From NCBI RefSeq assembly GCF_018070075.1, contig NZ_JAGPXE010000024.1, positions 1 through 34,507 on the forward strand: DNA of 34,507 bases, written 5' to 3'. The notes beneath the pieces are model-generated. The model searched no databases. It had not been told where the DNA came from and saw only the letters and a list, made by a program, of their open reading frames with translations. The translations under genes and the position numbers were made by a program. Positions 34,382 to 34,507 of this stretch are shown here, piece after piece. This stretch comes from Saccharopolyspora endophytica. Its GTDB lineage: Bacteria > Actinomycetota > Actinomycetes > Mycobacteriales > Pseudonocardiaceae. Numbering within the stretch: the first letter of the stretch is position 1; each line of letters begins with the position of its first letter.

Positions 34382-34507
34382 GGGCCTGTCTGATTTTTCG
34401 TGGGTGAGGCGGTGGTCGGTTTCTAGTTGAGGCTGATCCGGTCGCCGTAGAACATCACGAGGGTGTTCAGGGCCTGTTTCCAGCCGTGCGTTCGCCCGGT
34501 GACGTTA
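34382..34507 (-). mobile_element. End of an IS256-like insertion sequence, continuing past the window
   Basis: The transposase reading frame ends 41 nt inside a candidate terminal inverted repeat starting GGGCCTGTCTGATTTTTCG at 34382. The opposite end is outside the window, so the repeat pair and target duplication cannot be confirmed. Confidence 0.6.
34423..34507 (-). CDS. IS256-family transposase, C-terminal end only
   Basis: The minus-strand frame reads VTGRTHGWKQALNTLVMFY followed by GDRISLN and a TAG at 34423-34425. The W-K-x-A-L-N-x-L pattern followed by a short basic/acidic tail is the C-terminus of IS256-family (Mutator-like DDE) transposases. Only the last 28 or so residues are present, so catalytic residues are not visible. 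Confidence 0.7.
   Translation of the reverse strand, partial: NVTGRTHGWKQALNTLVMFYGDRISLN

Overview
The window comes from a high-GC actinomycete, most likely of the Pseudonocardiales (Saccharopolyspora-like). The evidence is the GTG-rich high-GC genes, an rbpA gene next to a polyprenol-phosphate mannosyltransferase gene and lnt, an EspC-like type VII secretion (ESX) protein, and a candidate SigR/SigH-type promoter. The species cannot be fixed from sequence alone. The left half (about 1-16550) is visibly less GC-rich in places and looks accessory. The right half looks like ordinary chromosomal backbone until an insertion sequence at the far right edge.

Left part, 1-2328: a poly-C tract and the 3' end of an unidentified gene, then a three-gene ESX module. 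It holds a small EspC-like protein, a 380-residue polymorphic toxin (T7SS signal domain, pre-toxin hydrophobic module, C-terminal HHxxE...NLRGIPK nuclease-like domain) and a probable immunity protein.

Centre, 2396-14911: a complete type I-C CRISPR-Cas locus on the minus strand, in the order cas3, [array 2], cas5c, cas8c, cas7c, cas4, cas1, cas2, [array 1]. A third array upstream of cas3 points the opposite way. The three arrays carry 53 spacers (29, 7 and 17). They share a 37-nt repeat that folds as 4 nt, 9-bp stem, TCCG loop, 11-nt 3' segment, as expected for Cas5c cleavage leaving an 11-nt 5' handle. All three have homologous leaders of about 120 nt, and each ends in degenerate leader-distal repeats. 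Array 2 lies between cas3 and cas5c and has the most divergent repeats.

Junction, 14859-16639: a strong terminator, a tyrosine recombinase and an AbrB-like gene overlapping by 4 bp, then tRNA-Leu(GAG). This is the usual layout of an element integrated at the 3' end of a tRNA gene, and suggests that the left half is, or derives from, an integrated island. No second att copy is visible in the window.

Right part, 16760-34286: M20 peptidase, XerC-like recombinase, VOC protein, small Zn-finger protein, glycerophosphodiesterase, UMF1-type MFS transporter, rbpA, polyprenol-phosphate mannosyltransferase and lnt (lipoprotein maturation and glycosylation), alpha/beta hydrolase, a MoxR ATPase/VWA pair, a membrane-anchored sulfite-oxidase-like molybdoenzyme, a sugar-nucleotide epimerase, and an OmpR-type two-component system. 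The last gene is a membrane-protein fragment apparently cut by an IS256-like element that runs off the window.

The most unusual signals are: (i) a 16-nt motif found upstream of both the ESX toxin operon and the cas operon, with a 10-nt core also upstream of lnt; (ii) the interposed, diverging mini-array; (iii) a repeat polymorphism that splits array 1 into an old and a young half; (iv) a 45-nt spacer explained by an 8-bp tandem duplication; and (v) the toxin/CRISPR/integrase/tRNA arrangement.
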